Positions 9,608 through 18,351 of a DNA stretch of 64,000 bases are shown in pieces; the first letter of the stretch is position 1, and each line of letters begins with the position of its first letter. The DNA comes from Competibacter_A sp037045535 (GTDB lineage: Bacteria > Pseudomonadota > Gammaproteobacteria > Competibacterales > Competibacteraceae). The stretch lies in the NCBI GenBank assembly GCA_037045535.1, contig JBAOHI010000002.1, positions 1-64,000 of the forward strand. Reading direction: 5' to 3'. The position numbers and the translations under genes are program-made. Below the pieces are notes generated by a model. The model was given only the letters and a program-made list of their open reading frames with translations, was not told the DNA's origin and ran no database searches.

Positions 9608-12475
9608 ATGATCCTGAGCCGATTCCTCAAGCCCAAGTGGCAACATGCCGATCCCGCGACCCGCGAGCGCGCCCTGCGGGAACTGGATCAAACCGACCCG
9701 ATCTTGATCGAACTTGCCCGGCAGGATCTCGATCCCACCGTCCGGCGGGCCGCACTGGCAAGGCTGGTCGATCTCGATCTCTTGCAGAGCATTGCCACCG
9801 CCGATGCGGACGAGGGTGTGCGCGTGGCTGCCCGCAATCGCCAGCGCGACTTGCTGGCCGGGACAGTCAGTGGCGGACCGCCGCTGACTGAACGAATCAA
9901 GCGCTTGTGCCAGGATCCTGATCTCGATCTGGCCGAATTCCTCCTTCAGCATGCCACCGAACCGGAACTCCGGTTAGCCGCCTTGGCACGGATCGACTCG
10001 GAAGCCGCACTGGCCGAAATTGCACTGCGGAATCCGTACCAGGAATTGCGGTTAGTGGCCCTAGAACGGGTGAATGACCCTGATTTACTCGAACAAATCG
10101 TCCGTCAGGCCCGCAACCGTGACAAACGGCTTTATCGCTCCGCCAAGGAACGCCTGGACACGCGAGTAGCCGTGCAAGCGCGTGCCGACGAGTTGGAGCG
10201 ATTATGCACCGAGATGGAACACCTATCCTGGGATGGCGAAAGCGGCACCAACGCGGGTCGGTTTCCGAAGTTGGAACAGGAATGGCGAGAACGAGAAGCC
10301 GACGCCGCCGTCGATCTACGTGATCGCTACACCCAGGCTCGCGCCCGGTTTCTGGCCGAACGGCAGGCCAGCGCCAACCGCCGTGCCCAGCGACTGGAAC
10401 TGATCGCTTCGTCGGAAACCCTGCTGGAACGGCTACGTCACGAAACCCAGCCCAGTACGGAACTTGTCGCCGCGATCCGCTCCGCCATGCACGACGCGCC
10501 GGCCGCTTGGAGCCAGCTCGGCCCTGCTCACGACGCCGAGAGCCGGCGACTGGAGTTACGATTCCAGCAATTGGGGCAGGAGATCCACGAGCAGGAACGT
10601 ACCCTGCAACGCAATTTCAGCCGGGCCGAACGTCTGGACGAGGTATTGCGCCAAGCGGAAGCTTTACTAGAACAGCCCAGCGAGGTGCGTGAGATCGACT
10701 TGAAGCACCTGCGGCAACGCTGGGACGGCCTGGAACGCCCCGAATCCCGCGAGTGGGCCAGCGATCTCCAAAGCCGTCTCGATCATCTGTTCGACAAGCT
10801 GCGGGCCCGTCTGCAACGCCAAGTCCAACATCGGGATCAGGAATGGCGGGAAATCCAAGACTGGGTTGACCAGCTTGAAGCGGCCCTCGAAGCAGGTGAA
10901 CTGCAACAGGCCACGCACCTGCAAGAACAATCCCGCCAGCGACTGAAGCACAATATCGGGCTCACTCGGGCGCAAATGGCCGCCATCGAGGAACGCCTGC
11001 AACACTGCGCCGGCCGTATCGGCGAACTGCGCGACTGGCGACGTTGGGGCACCCATCAAGCTCGCGAGCAGCTCTGCATCACCACCGAAAGCTTAATCGG
11101 CCTAGAAGCTGATCCGGCCGATATTGCCCAACGCATCCAAAAACTCCGCGAAGCCTGGAAGGATTTGGATCACCACGAAGGTGCCGCCCCCAAGGGACTC
11201 TGGAAACGCTTTAACGAAGCCTGCGAGCGGGCCTATGCGCCCTGTCAGGCGTATTTCGAGGCCCAGAACCGCGAACGCCAGCAGAATTTCGAGAAGAAAC
11301 AGGAACTCTGTGAGCAGCTGGAGCAATTCGAAGCCGCGACCGATTGGCCGCAAGTCGACTGGCGAGAGGCCGACCGCCTGCACCGCCGCGCTCGAGAGCA
11401 ATGGTACAAGCTTGGCCCGGTTAACCGATCGGAGCGCAAGAATCTGGACCGGCGCTTTCAACAGATCATGCAAAGACTGGAGGAACGCCTTGCTATCGAG
11501 CGGGACCGCGAGTTGCAGCGCCGCCAGCAACTTATTCAACGCGTCCAGTCGACCGTCGACAGTCCCGATCTGCGCACTGCCATCGAGATAGCCAAACGTG
11601 CCCAAGCGGAATGGCACCCGACCGTCCAAGCTTCACCCCGGCAGGAACAAGCGCTGTGGAAAGAGTTTCGCGTTGCTTGCGATGCCGTGTTCGCGCGTCG
11701 CCAGCTTGAACAACAGGCCGCCGACACCGAGCGACAAGCCAATCTGTCGCGCCGGCTGGAACTATGCGCTGAAGTCGAAGCGCTCGCCACCAGCGACCAT
11801 GAACGACTGGCGTCGGCGCAGGTCCGCTTACAGGCCATCCAGCAGGAATGGGATACCATCGGTTCAACTCCGAAAACCGAACGGCGCGCCCTGGACCAAC
11901 GCTTTGAAACCGCCGTCCGCCAATTCTCCCGAAACGAGCGCATCTTGCGCCGAACCAGTGGCCGGGAAACCTTCAAGCATCTGCACGAACGATCTCGGCT
12001 CTGCGCGGGGCTGGAGGGACTTCTTACCACCGCGCCGATCGACCCTGAACGGCTAGAGCAGGCGAGAGAAACCTGGAACACCCTACCGACGTTGCCCGCC
12101 GAGTTGCTAGAGCCGATCCAACAGCGATTCGACGCGGTGATTCAGTCCCTGACCACCGCTCCGGCACAGGCCGGCAACCTGGCGGCCTGCCTGGAACAAA
12201 ACCTGAACCGCAAGCAGATCTGGTGCGTTTGCATGGAAATCGCTGCCGGAGTCGAGTCGCCACCAGCGTACGCTCAACTGCGCATGGAGCATCAAGTGGC
12301 CCGCTTGTCAGCCTCGTTGGCCGGCTCCGCCGATAAGACCGACGCGCTCTACGATCCGCGACTGCTCCAGGAACAGTGGTGTTGGACCGGTGCCCTGCCC
12401 ACCGAGGCCGAGGCCGAATTGGATGCCCGATTTCTGGGCGCCTTGCGGGCCTGGTGGCAACGGGAGGATGCCTGA
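9608..12475 (+). CDS. DUF349 repeat protein with N-terminal HEAT-like repeats
   Basis: 955 residues, very rich in Arg, Gln, Glu and Leu. Residues about 15-190 are HEAT-like helical repeats (RERALRELDQTDPILIELAR, then LRLAALARID and LRLVALERVN). The rest holds several DUF349 units, each with an aromatic core such as EAWKDLDHHEGAAPKGLWKRF or EQWYKLGPVNRSERKNLDRR, joined by long coiled coil. It is cytoplasmic, with no signal peptide or membrane segment. The biochemical function of this family is unknown. No Shine-Dalgarno is evident at 9608. The gene ends 30 bases before the next start. Confidence 0.85.
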   Translation: MILSRFLKPKWQHADPATRERALRELDQTDPILIELARQDLDPTVRRAALARLVDLDLLQSIATADADEGVRVAARNRQRDLLAGTVSGGPPLTERIKRLCQDPDLDLAEFLLQHATEPELRLAALARIDSEAALAEIALRNPYQELRLVALERVNDPDLLEQIVRQARNRDKRLYRSAKERLDTRVAVQARADELERLCTEMEHLSWDGESGTNAGRFPKLEQEWREREADAAVDLRDRYTQARARFLAERQASANRRAQRLELIASSETLLERLRHETQPSTELVAAIRSAMHDAPAAWSQLGPAHDAESRRLELRFQQLGQEIHEQERTLQRNFSRAERLDEVLRQAEALLEQPSEVREIDLKHLRQRWDGLERPESREWASDLQSRLDHLFDKLRARLQRQVQHRDQEWREIQDWVDQLEAALEAGELQQATHLQEQSRQRLKHNIGLTRAQMAAIEERLQHCAGRIGELRDWRRWGTHQAREQLCITTESLIGLEADPADIAQRIQKLREAWKDLDHHEGAAPKGLWKRFNEACERAYAPCQAYFEAQNRERQQNFEKKQELCEQLEQFEAATDWPQVDWREADRLHRRAREQWYKLGPVNRSERKNLDRRFQQIMQRLEERLAIERDRELQRRQQLIQRVQSTVDSPDLRTAIEIAKRAQAEWHPTVQASPRQEQALWKEFRVACDAVFARRQLEQQAADTERQANLSRRLELCAEVEALATSDHERLASAQVRLQAIQQEWDTIGSTPKTERRALDQRFETAVRQFSRNERILRRTSGRETFKHLHERSRLCAGLEGLLTTAPIDPERLEQARETWNTLPTLPAELLEPIQQRFDAVIQSLTTAPAQAGNLAACLEQNLNRKQIWCVCMEIAAGVESPPAYAQLRMEHQVARLSASLAGSADKTDALYDPRLLQEQWCWTGALPTEAEAELDARFLGALRAWWQREDA

Positions 12476-12504
12476 AACCGTTCGGAGACAATACCAGATT
12501 CGGC

Positions 12505-13368
12505 ATGAAACCCAGCGACCTGCTGTTGGCGCTGCTAGCTAATACCGCCTGGGCTTTCAACTTCATCGCCGGTAAGGCCGGCGTCAACCACTTTCAACCG
12601 TTCTTGTTCACCAGCCTGCGCTTCGCTGTTCTGCTGCTGGTGCTGTTGCCGTTCTTGCGCTGGGTCCCCGGCCAGATGGACGGCGTGCTGGGCATTGCCC
12701 TGGTGCAGGGCATACTGCATTTCAGTCTCGTCTTCGCCGGTCTGAAAGCCAGCGGCGATATCGCCTCCGTCGCCATCGCCAGCCAATTGTATGTACCGTT
12801 CTCGGCCTTGCTGGCGGTTGTCGCGCTGGGTGAGCGACTCGACCGCCGGCGTTTGCTCGGCATCGCAGCCGCTTTTGGCGGTGTACTGGTGATCGGCTTC
12901 GACCCGATCGCATTCCACCATCTCGATGCTCTGCTGTTGATTGTCGCCGGTGCGGTGGCCATGGCGGTGGCTACCATCCAGATGCGGCGCTTGCGCGGGG
13001 TCGGGGTATTCGCCCTGCAAGGCTGGATCGCACTGTGCGCTGCCCCGGCACTGGGATTGCTCTCACTATTGTTCGAGGACGGACAGTGGACGGCTGTACG
13101 TTCCGCAACCCCATTGGACTTAGCGGCCCCCATCTACTCGGCTTTGGGCGCATCTCTGATTGGGCACGGTATCGTTTATCACTTGCTTGGCCGCTATCCG
13201 GTCGGCATCACCACGCCCCTTTTGTTGCTGACCCCCGTGCTGGCGGTCGTATTTGGCGTGCTGCTATGGGGCGATACCCTGACCTGGAAGCTGATCGTGG
13301 GCGGCGCTCTGACCCTAGTCGGCATCGCCGTCATCACCGTACCCACACGGCGTGTTTTGACCGGCTAG
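12505..13368 (+). CDS. EamA/DMT-family transporter
   Basis: 287-residue inner-membrane protein with about ten hydrophobic helices arranged as two EamA repeats. The first begins LLLALLANTAWAFNFIAGKA; the second begins near LLLIVAGAVAMAVATIQMRR. Members export amino acids, metabolites or drugs; the substrate cannot be told. The start at 12505 (MKPSDLL) is chosen because it begins exactly before the first membrane helix. Confidence 0.85.
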   Translation: MKPSDLLLALLANTAWAFNFIAGKAGVNHFQPFLFTSLRFAVLLLVLLPFLRWVPGQMDGVLGIALVQGILHFSLVFAGLKASGDIASVAIASQLYVPFSALLAVVALGERLDRRRLLGIAAAFGGVLVIGFDPIAFHHLDALLLIVAGAVAMAVATIQMRRLRGVGVFALQGWIALCAAPALGLLSLLFEDGQWTAVRSATPLDLAAPIYSALGASLIGHGIVYHLLGRYPVGITTPLLLLTPVLAVVFGVLLWGDTLTWKLIVGGALTLVGIAVITVPTRRVLTG

Positions 13369-13505
13369 TAGCTCGTCGATCACCGGTTGGCACAGAGGGA
13401 TGTAGGTTGGCATGGCGGCACCGCACCGCCACAGGATCGAGGCCAGTCGGGGCGTTGGGGCCAGAATCGGTCGCAAATGCGGTTCCTCGGACGTCGCCTC
13501 ACCGC

Positions 13506-13534
13506 TTGTCAAGAAACCGGTGAATTCCGATACT
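13506..13534 (+). promoter_or_regulatory. Candidate yqgE promoter, abutting the gene
   Basis: TTGTCA (13506-13511), 17 bases, GATACT (13529-13534). The predicted transcription start, 6-8 bases downstream, falls on or next to the ATG at 13541. There is no Shine-Dalgarno between. If real, the yqgE message would be leaderless. Confidence 0.4.
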
Positions 13535-13540
13535 ATGGTG

Positions 13541-14104
13541 ATGATCGAAGCCACCTATTTGACCCACCAGTTCCTGATCGCCATGCCGACGCTGGCCGAT
13601 CCAAATTTTTTTCAGACGGTTACCTACATCAGCGAACACAATGCCAGTGGCGCGCTGGGTTTGGTCATCAACCGGCCGTTACAACTGTCGCTCGGACAAT
13701 TGATGGAGCATCTGCAAATCGCCACCGACCGGCCTGATCTTGCCGCCTTGCCAGTTTATCAGGGTGGCCCGGTCCAACCAGAGCAGGGTTTTGTCATTCA
13801 CAGTCCGATCGGCCAGTGGGGTGCGACCTTGCGCGTCACCGAAGAAGTCGGCATCACCACATCCCGCGATATTCTACAGGCGGTGGCGCGTGGTGAAGGC
13901 CCCGAACGCCTGCTGGTCACGCTCGGTTACGCCGGCTGGGGACCGGGTCAATTGGAGCAGGAGCTGGGTGAAAACGCCTGGCTGTCCACGCCAGCGGATC
14001 TCGACATCCTGTTTCACAAACCCAGTGAGCAGCGCTGGGGTGCCGCGGCCGCTTTGCTAGGCATCGATCTGAACCTGCTGTCGGCCAATGCTGGCCATGC
14101 CTGA
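13541..14104 (+). CDS. yqgE: YqgE/AlgH family protein
   Basis: 187 residues matching the UPF0301 family: YLTHQFLIAMPTLADPNFF at the N terminus, SEHNASGALGLVINRPL, then YQGGPVQPEQGFVIH and LGYAGWGPGQLEQEL. Its function is unclear. It is usually next to ruvX, as here. Alternative ATG at 13535 adds two residues; a further upstream start has no family similarity. It overlaps the ruvX start. Confidence 0.92.
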   Translation: MIEATYLTHQFLIAMPTLADPNFFQTVTYISEHNASGALGLVINRPLQLSLGQLMEHLQIATDRPDLAALPVYQGGPVQPEQGFVIHSPIGQWGATLRVTEEVGITTSRDILQAVARGEGPERLLVTLGYAGWGPGQLEQELGENAWLSTPADLDILFHKPSEQRWGAAAALLGIDLNLLSANAGHA

Positions 14105-14555
14105 TCGCGGCTCGGAACTGGCAGCAGCTCGCCTCCCCTGCCGGATTGCGCTGGGTTTCGATTTCGGCCGGCGCCGCATCGGCGTCGCGGTCGGCGAAGC
14201 CATCACCGGTTCTGCCCGCCCCCTGCGCGTCCTACCGGTTCGACAGCAACATCCTGACTGGAACACCATCGGCCACCTGATCGCCGAATGGCGACCTGAC
14301 CTCCTGGTGATCGGCGTGCCGCGTCACGCCGACGACACCGCCAGCTCCATAACCGCAGCCGCCTTACGCTTCAGTCGCCAGTTGCACGAGCGCTTTCGTT
14401 TGCCGGTAGCCACCATCGACGAACGACTGTCCTCTTGGGAAGCCGAACAACGGCACTTCGCCGCGACCGTCGGCCGCCGCCGGAGCAGTGATACCGCAAC
14501 GGATGCCGGGGCGGCGGCGGTGATCCTCGAAACGTGGTTCAACCAACAACGGTAA
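14097..14555 (+). CDS. ruvX: Holliday-junction resolvase-like / pre-16S rRNA nuclease RuvX (YqgF)
   Basis: 152 residues. RNase H-like fold with the first acidic motif ALGFDFGRRRIGVAVGEA, the middle strand DLLVIGVP and the ATIDERLSSWEAE motif carrying further acidic residues. E. coli YqgF is linked to 16S 5'-end maturation. Overlaps yqgE by a few bases (an alternative ATG lies at 14088), and is followed by pyrR. Family length is 135-160, so this is complete. Confidence 0.92.
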   Translation: MPDRGSELAAARLPCRIALGFDFGRRRIGVAVGEAITGSARPLRVLPVRQQHPDWNTIGHLIAEWRPDLLVIGVPRHADDTASSITAAALRFSRQLHERFRLPVATIDERLSSWEAEQRHFAATVGRRRSSDTATDAGAAAVILETWFNQQR

Positions 14556-14563
14556 TCCACCCG

Positions 14564-15061
14564 ATGCGCGATGCCGAGTTTCTGATCGAAGCCATGGCGG
14601 TACAACTCCGCGAGCTGTGGGTCCGGCGCAACATCCCCGAACCCGCCCTAGTGGGCATTCACACCGGCGGCGTCTGGGTCGCGGAACGGCTCCGACACCG
14701 ACTGGGTATCGCCATGCCCCTCGGTCGCTTAGATATTTCTTTCTACCGCGATGATTTCAGCCGGATCGGCGTCAATCCGCAGGTCCGCCCCTCGGAACTG
14801 CCGTTCGATGTCGATGATCGCCATCTGGTCTTGGTCGACGACGTGCTCTATACCGGCCGCACCATCCGTGCCGCGCTCAATGAGCTGTTCGATTATGGCC
14901 GACCGGCGTCGGTGTTACTGGCGGTGTTGGTGGATCGCGGCGGGCGGGAATTGCCCATCGAAGCCGATGTAGCCGGTTCTCGGTTGGAACTACCCGCCGA
15001 CAGCCACATTCGATTGATCGGCCCCGAACCGTTGCAGCTCCTCATCCAGACCGCGCCATGA
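14564..15061 (+). CDS. pyrR: PyrR bifunctional pyrimidine regulator / uracil phosphoribosyltransferase
   Basis: 165 residues with the PRPP-binding motif LVLVDDVLYTGRTIRAAL near residue 89, and GIHTGGVWVAERL and DISFYRDDFSRIG earlier. PyrR proteins sense UMP/PRPP; in Gram-negatives the RNA-binding attenuation role is uncertain. The start ATG at 14564 fits the family N terminus; GTG at 14534 is possible but overlaps ruvX. Its stop overlaps the pyrB start (ATGA), so the two are translationally coupled. Confidence 0.9.
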   Translation: MRDAEFLIEAMAVQLRELWVRRNIPEPALVGIHTGGVWVAERLRHRLGIAMPLGRLDISFYRDDFSRIGVNPQVRPSELPFDVDDRHLVLVDDVLYTGRTIRAALNELFDYGRPASVLLAVLVDRGGRELPIEADVAGSRLELPADSHIRLIGPEPLQLLIQTAP

Positions 15062-16038
15062 GTACCGCCGACATTCAACTGGATCGTCAGGGCCGCCTCC
15101 TGCACTTCCTGACCGTGGAAGGGCTGAGCCACCGTCACCTGACAGAGATTCTCGATACCGCCGAATCGCTGCGGGGGGTGGCCGAGCGGCGGGTGAAGAA
15201 GCTGCCCACCCTGCACGGCAAAACCGTGGTCAATCTGTTCTTTGAAGCCAGCACCCGCACCCGCACCACGTTCGAGCTGGCGGCCAAGCGGCTGTCGGCT
15301 GACGTACTCACCCTCAACATCGCCCAGTCGTCCACGGTCAAGGGGGAAACCCTGCTGGACACTCTGCAAAACATCGAGGCGATGCAGTGCGATATGTTCG
15401 TGGTACGTCATCAACAAAGTGGCGCGGCGGAATTTATCGCCCGTCGCGTCAAGCCGCACATCGCGGTGCTCAATGCCGGCGACGGCCGCCACGCTCATCC
15501 CACCCAGGGCATGCTGGATGCGTTCACCATCCGCCGCCACAAACCGGATTTCCGCAACCTGGAGGTCGCCATCGTTGGCGATATCTTGCACTCACGGGTA
15601 GCCCGCTCGTTGATCCATGCTCTCAACATCCTCGGTGCTGCCGATATCCGGGTCGTCGCCCCCCGCACGCTGCTGCCGATCGATGTGGAAAATCTAGGGG
15701 TACGGGTGTTTCTTGATCCGCGCGAAGGCTTGCGGGGCGTGGACGTGGTGGTGATGCTCCGCTTGCAAAAGGAGCGGATGGAAGGCGCGCTGTTACCAAC
15801 CGAGCAGGAATTCTTCCGGCGCTACGGCCTGACCGAGGAGCGGCTGGCACTGGCCAAGCCGGACGCCATCGTCATGCATCCCGGCCCGATCAATCGCGGG
15901 GTGGAAATCGACTCTCGGGTGGCTGACGGGCCGCGCTCGGTGATTTTGGAACAGGTCACCAACGGCATCGCCGTGCGGATGGCCATCATGTCCATCACCC
16001 TGGGCAACCACGCCCGGCCGGCCGGGGAGAATGCTTGA
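15058..16038 (+). CDS. pyrB: Aspartate carbamoyltransferase catalytic chain
   Basis: 326 residues. It condenses carbamoyl phosphate with aspartate in pyrimidine synthesis. Carbamoyl-phosphate site FFEASTRTRTTFELA near residue 62, SSTVKGETLLDTL, HPTQGMLDAF and MLRLQKERM are all present. The length and the neighbouring inactive dihydroorotase match the Pseudomonas-type holoenzyme. No pyrI regulatory chain gene is nearby, which agrees with that class. Confidence 0.95.
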   Translation: MSTADIQLDRQGRLLHFLTVEGLSHRHLTEILDTAESLRGVAERRVKKLPTLHGKTVVNLFFEASTRTRTTFELAAKRLSADVLTLNIAQSSTVKGETLLDTLQNIEAMQCDMFVVRHQQSGAAEFIARRVKPHIAVLNAGDGRHAHPTQGMLDAFTIRRHKPDFRNLEVAIVGDILHSRVARSLIHALNILGAADIRVVAPRTLLPIDVENLGVRVFLDPREGLRGVDVVVMLRLQKERMEGALLPTEQEFFRRYGLTEERLALAKPDAIVMHPGPINRGVEIDSRVADGPRSVILEQVTNGIAVRMAIMSITLGNHARPAGENA

Positions 16039-17357
16039 TGCGCATCGTCATTCGCGGCGGCCGGCTGATCGACCCGGCCCATCATGTCGATACAGTCACT
16101 GACCTATTCATCGCGGAGGGCCGGATCGCCGGGATCGGTCGCCCGCCCGATGGGTTCGCGGTCGACCGAATGATCGACGCCCGTGATCGCATCGTCTGTC
16201 CTGGACTGATCGATCTTTGCGCCCGACTGCGCGAGCCGGGTCAGGAGCACAAAGCGACCATCGCCAGCGAGGCCCGAGCCGCCGCCGCCGCCGGTATTAC
16301 TACCCTGGTTTGCCCGCCCGACACCGACCCGGTCATCGACGAACCGTCGGTGGTGGAACTGATCCGTCGTCGTGCCCAAGCCGCCGGACAAGCGCGGGTG
16401 TTGGCGCTGGGCGCACTGACTCACCAATTGAGGGGGGAACGGTTGGCGGAGATGGCGGCGTTGGAGGAAGCCGGTTGCATCGGCGTCAGCGACGGCGGGC
16501 GTCCGCTGGTCAACACACTGGTGTTGCGGCGGGCATTGGAATACGCCGCCACTTTCGATCTGACCGTCTTTCTGACCCCACTCGATCCTTGGCTGGGGCA
16601 CGGCGTCGCCCACGAAGGGCAGGTCGCAACCCGGATGGGTTTGCCCGGCATTCCAGCAGCGGCGGAAACCGGCATTCTCGCCCGCGATCTCGAACTGGTC
16701 CGCGATATCGGCGTGCGGGTTCATTTTGGCCGATTGTCCTGCGCGCGATCCGTGGACCTGATCGCCCGCGCCCAAGCCGAAGGATTGCCCGTCACCGCTG
16801 ATGTTGCCATGCACCACCTGCACTTGACTGAAGTCGATTTGGCCGGCTTCGACAGTCAATGTCACATTCGGCCACCCCTGCGTGGCTTGCGTGATCGGGA
16901 CGCCTTGCGGGCGGGACTGGCCAGCGGCGTGCTGGGTGCGCTTTGCTCCGACCATCAGCCGCACGAGCCTGACGCCAAGCAAGCTCCGTTCGGCGACACC
17001 GAACCGGGCATCTCCGGCCTGGACACCCTGCTGGCCCTGAGCCTGCGCCTAGCGCGGGACGAAGCATTGCCACTAGCGACGGTGCTGGAACGCCTCACTT
17101 ACGGGCCGGCGCGGATCTTGGGAATGGACGGCGGCCACTTGGGGGTGGGCGCTCCGGCCGATGCCTGCATCTTCGATCCCGAAACCGACTGGCGGGTCAC
17201 GGCCGACGTGCTCCGCAGTCGTGGCCAAAACAGCCCCTTCCTAAACTGGGAGCTGCAAGGACGGGTCACCCACACCTTACTGGCGGGGCAAATCGTGTAT
17301 GAACGGGAGGACAACGAGTTGTCCCACAGCGGTAGATCGGCCACAGTGACCGTATGA
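16038..17357 (+). CDS. pyrC': Dihydroorotase-like structural partner of ATCase (PyrC')
   Basis: 439 residues with the dihydroorotase fold: VCPGLIDLCARLREPGQEHK, DTDPVIDEPS, SDHQPH and the C-terminal LGVGAPADACIFDP. The zinc-binding HxH after strand 1 is missing: active enzymes read DxHxHLREPG, here it is DLCARLREPG. In Pseudomonas such an inactive homologue holds ATCase in a dodecamer; I infer the same role. A true dihydroorotase must be elsewhere. The start at 16038 gives MRIVIRGGRLIDP; an ATG at 16035 overlaps pyrB. Confidence 0.9.
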   Translation: MRIVIRGGRLIDPAHHVDTVTDLFIAEGRIAGIGRPPDGFAVDRMIDARDRIVCPGLIDLCARLREPGQEHKATIASEARAAAAAGITTLVCPPDTDPVIDEPSVVELIRRRAQAAGQARVLALGALTHQLRGERLAEMAALEEAGCIGVSDGGRPLVNTLVLRRALEYAATFDLTVFLTPLDPWLGHGVAHEGQVATRMGLPGIPAAAETGILARDLELVRDIGVRVHFGRLSCARSVDLIARAQAEGLPVTADVAMHHLHLTEVDLAGFDSQCHIRPPLRGLRDRDALRAGLASGVLGALCSDHQPHEPDAKQAPFGDTEPGISGLDTLLALSLRLARDEALPLATVLERLTYGPARILGMDGGHLGVGAPADACIFDPETDWRVTADVLRSRGQNSPFLNWELQGRVTHTLLAGQIVYEREDNELSHSGRSATVTV

Positions 17358-17628
17358 TCTAGCCAAGCCTGAGGGGCGGTAGTCTCATCGTGCGACAAAT
17401 TTAATCTGGGAACAGATTGGCTTCTCCTGATCGTCCCACCGCACCGAGGGAATCGTCCTTAAGGTTGCTCCAGCATTCAAACAATGCCGTGCGGCACCCC
17501 ACCTTCGTAACCATTGCCAAATTCAGCGATGGGCCGGTACCGGGACCGATGCCATCGCGGACCGTCTGAAATCAACGTCCGATCCGACACCGGCGCTCGG
17601 CGTTCTGACCAAACAATCCGGGTAAAAC

Positions 17629-18324
17629 ATGAGTGAAACGATTTCGGCAACGGGCCGCGTGCTGGCCCGTCAAGACCATCCAGGTGGTTACACTTCGCTG
17701 CGGGTAGCGGTCGAGCTAGCAAGCGACCTCCAACCCGGTCATGCGCTCCAGATCGATGGCCCGTCCTGGGCGGTGTTGCGACCGGTGCCGGAGCAAGGCT
17801 GGGTAGATTGCCTGCAACGAAACATCCCGCCACCGGCGGTGGGCGCCGAGGTACCCGCGAGCGGCCCGATCGGCGAACCATTCGATCTCGGCGCTGCCAC
17901 GCCACGCGCATTGCTACTAGCGGACAATGACGGCATCGCCCAGATCGTATTCTTGGCGCGCGCCTTGTGCGGCTGGCAGCCCCGCGTCAAGCCTTTCGCC
18001 TTGTTCGAGCTGACCCCACCACTGCCGTTTCGGCCGCTACCCTCTCGGATCATGACGCCCGGCTTGCCAGCGGACGTGATCGCCGCGCTGCCATTGCTGG
18101 AAGACTGGGCCGTTCCTAGCCGAATCGCTTGCCCAACCAGTGATCAGCCCGGCTGCTTCGAGGGGACAGTGACGGAACTGGCGCGCGGTTGGCTCGAAAT
18201 CTCGCAAGGGGTAGCCGACGTCACTCTGTTCGCTTGTGGCGGTAACGCATTGCTGGATTCTGTCCGCAAGCTGGCCGCCTGCTATGAACTGGCCTGCCAG
18301 ACGCGTATCGCGCGGCCTCTGTGA
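17629..18324 (+). CDS. PyrK-like flavoprotein lacking the iron-sulfur cluster
   Basis: 231 residues of the ferredoxin-reductase type: an N-terminal FAD barrel (GRVLARQDHPGGYTSLRVAV) and an NAD-binding half (ALLLADNDGIAQIVFLARAL, then TLFACGGNALLDSVRKLA). PyrK proteins continue with a Cys-rich 2Fe-2S segment, but this one stops just before it would start, at QTRIARPL. It may therefore be a shortened electron-transfer subunit. Its place after the pyrimidine genes, 271 bases on, fits but does not prove a link to dihydroorotate oxidation. Convergent with pilT. Confidence 0.65.
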   Translation: MSETISATGRVLARQDHPGGYTSLRVAVELASDLQPGHALQIDGPSWAVLRPVPEQGWVDCLQRNIPPPAVGAEVPASGPIGEPFDLGAATPRALLLADNDGIAQIVFLARALCGWQPRVKPFALFELTPPLPFRPLPSRIMTPGLPADVIAALPLLEDWAVPSRIACPTSDQPGCFEGTVTELARGWLEISQGVADVTLFACGGNALLDSVRKLAACYELACQTRIARPL

Positions 18325-18351
18325 TTCGGCGATGCGCCGGACCGTTCGCGT

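Noticed and set aside
16104..16982. 292-codon ORF opposite pyrC'
   Set aside because: Shadow of a high-GC gene; composition is not protein-like and the sense strand holds a full family match.
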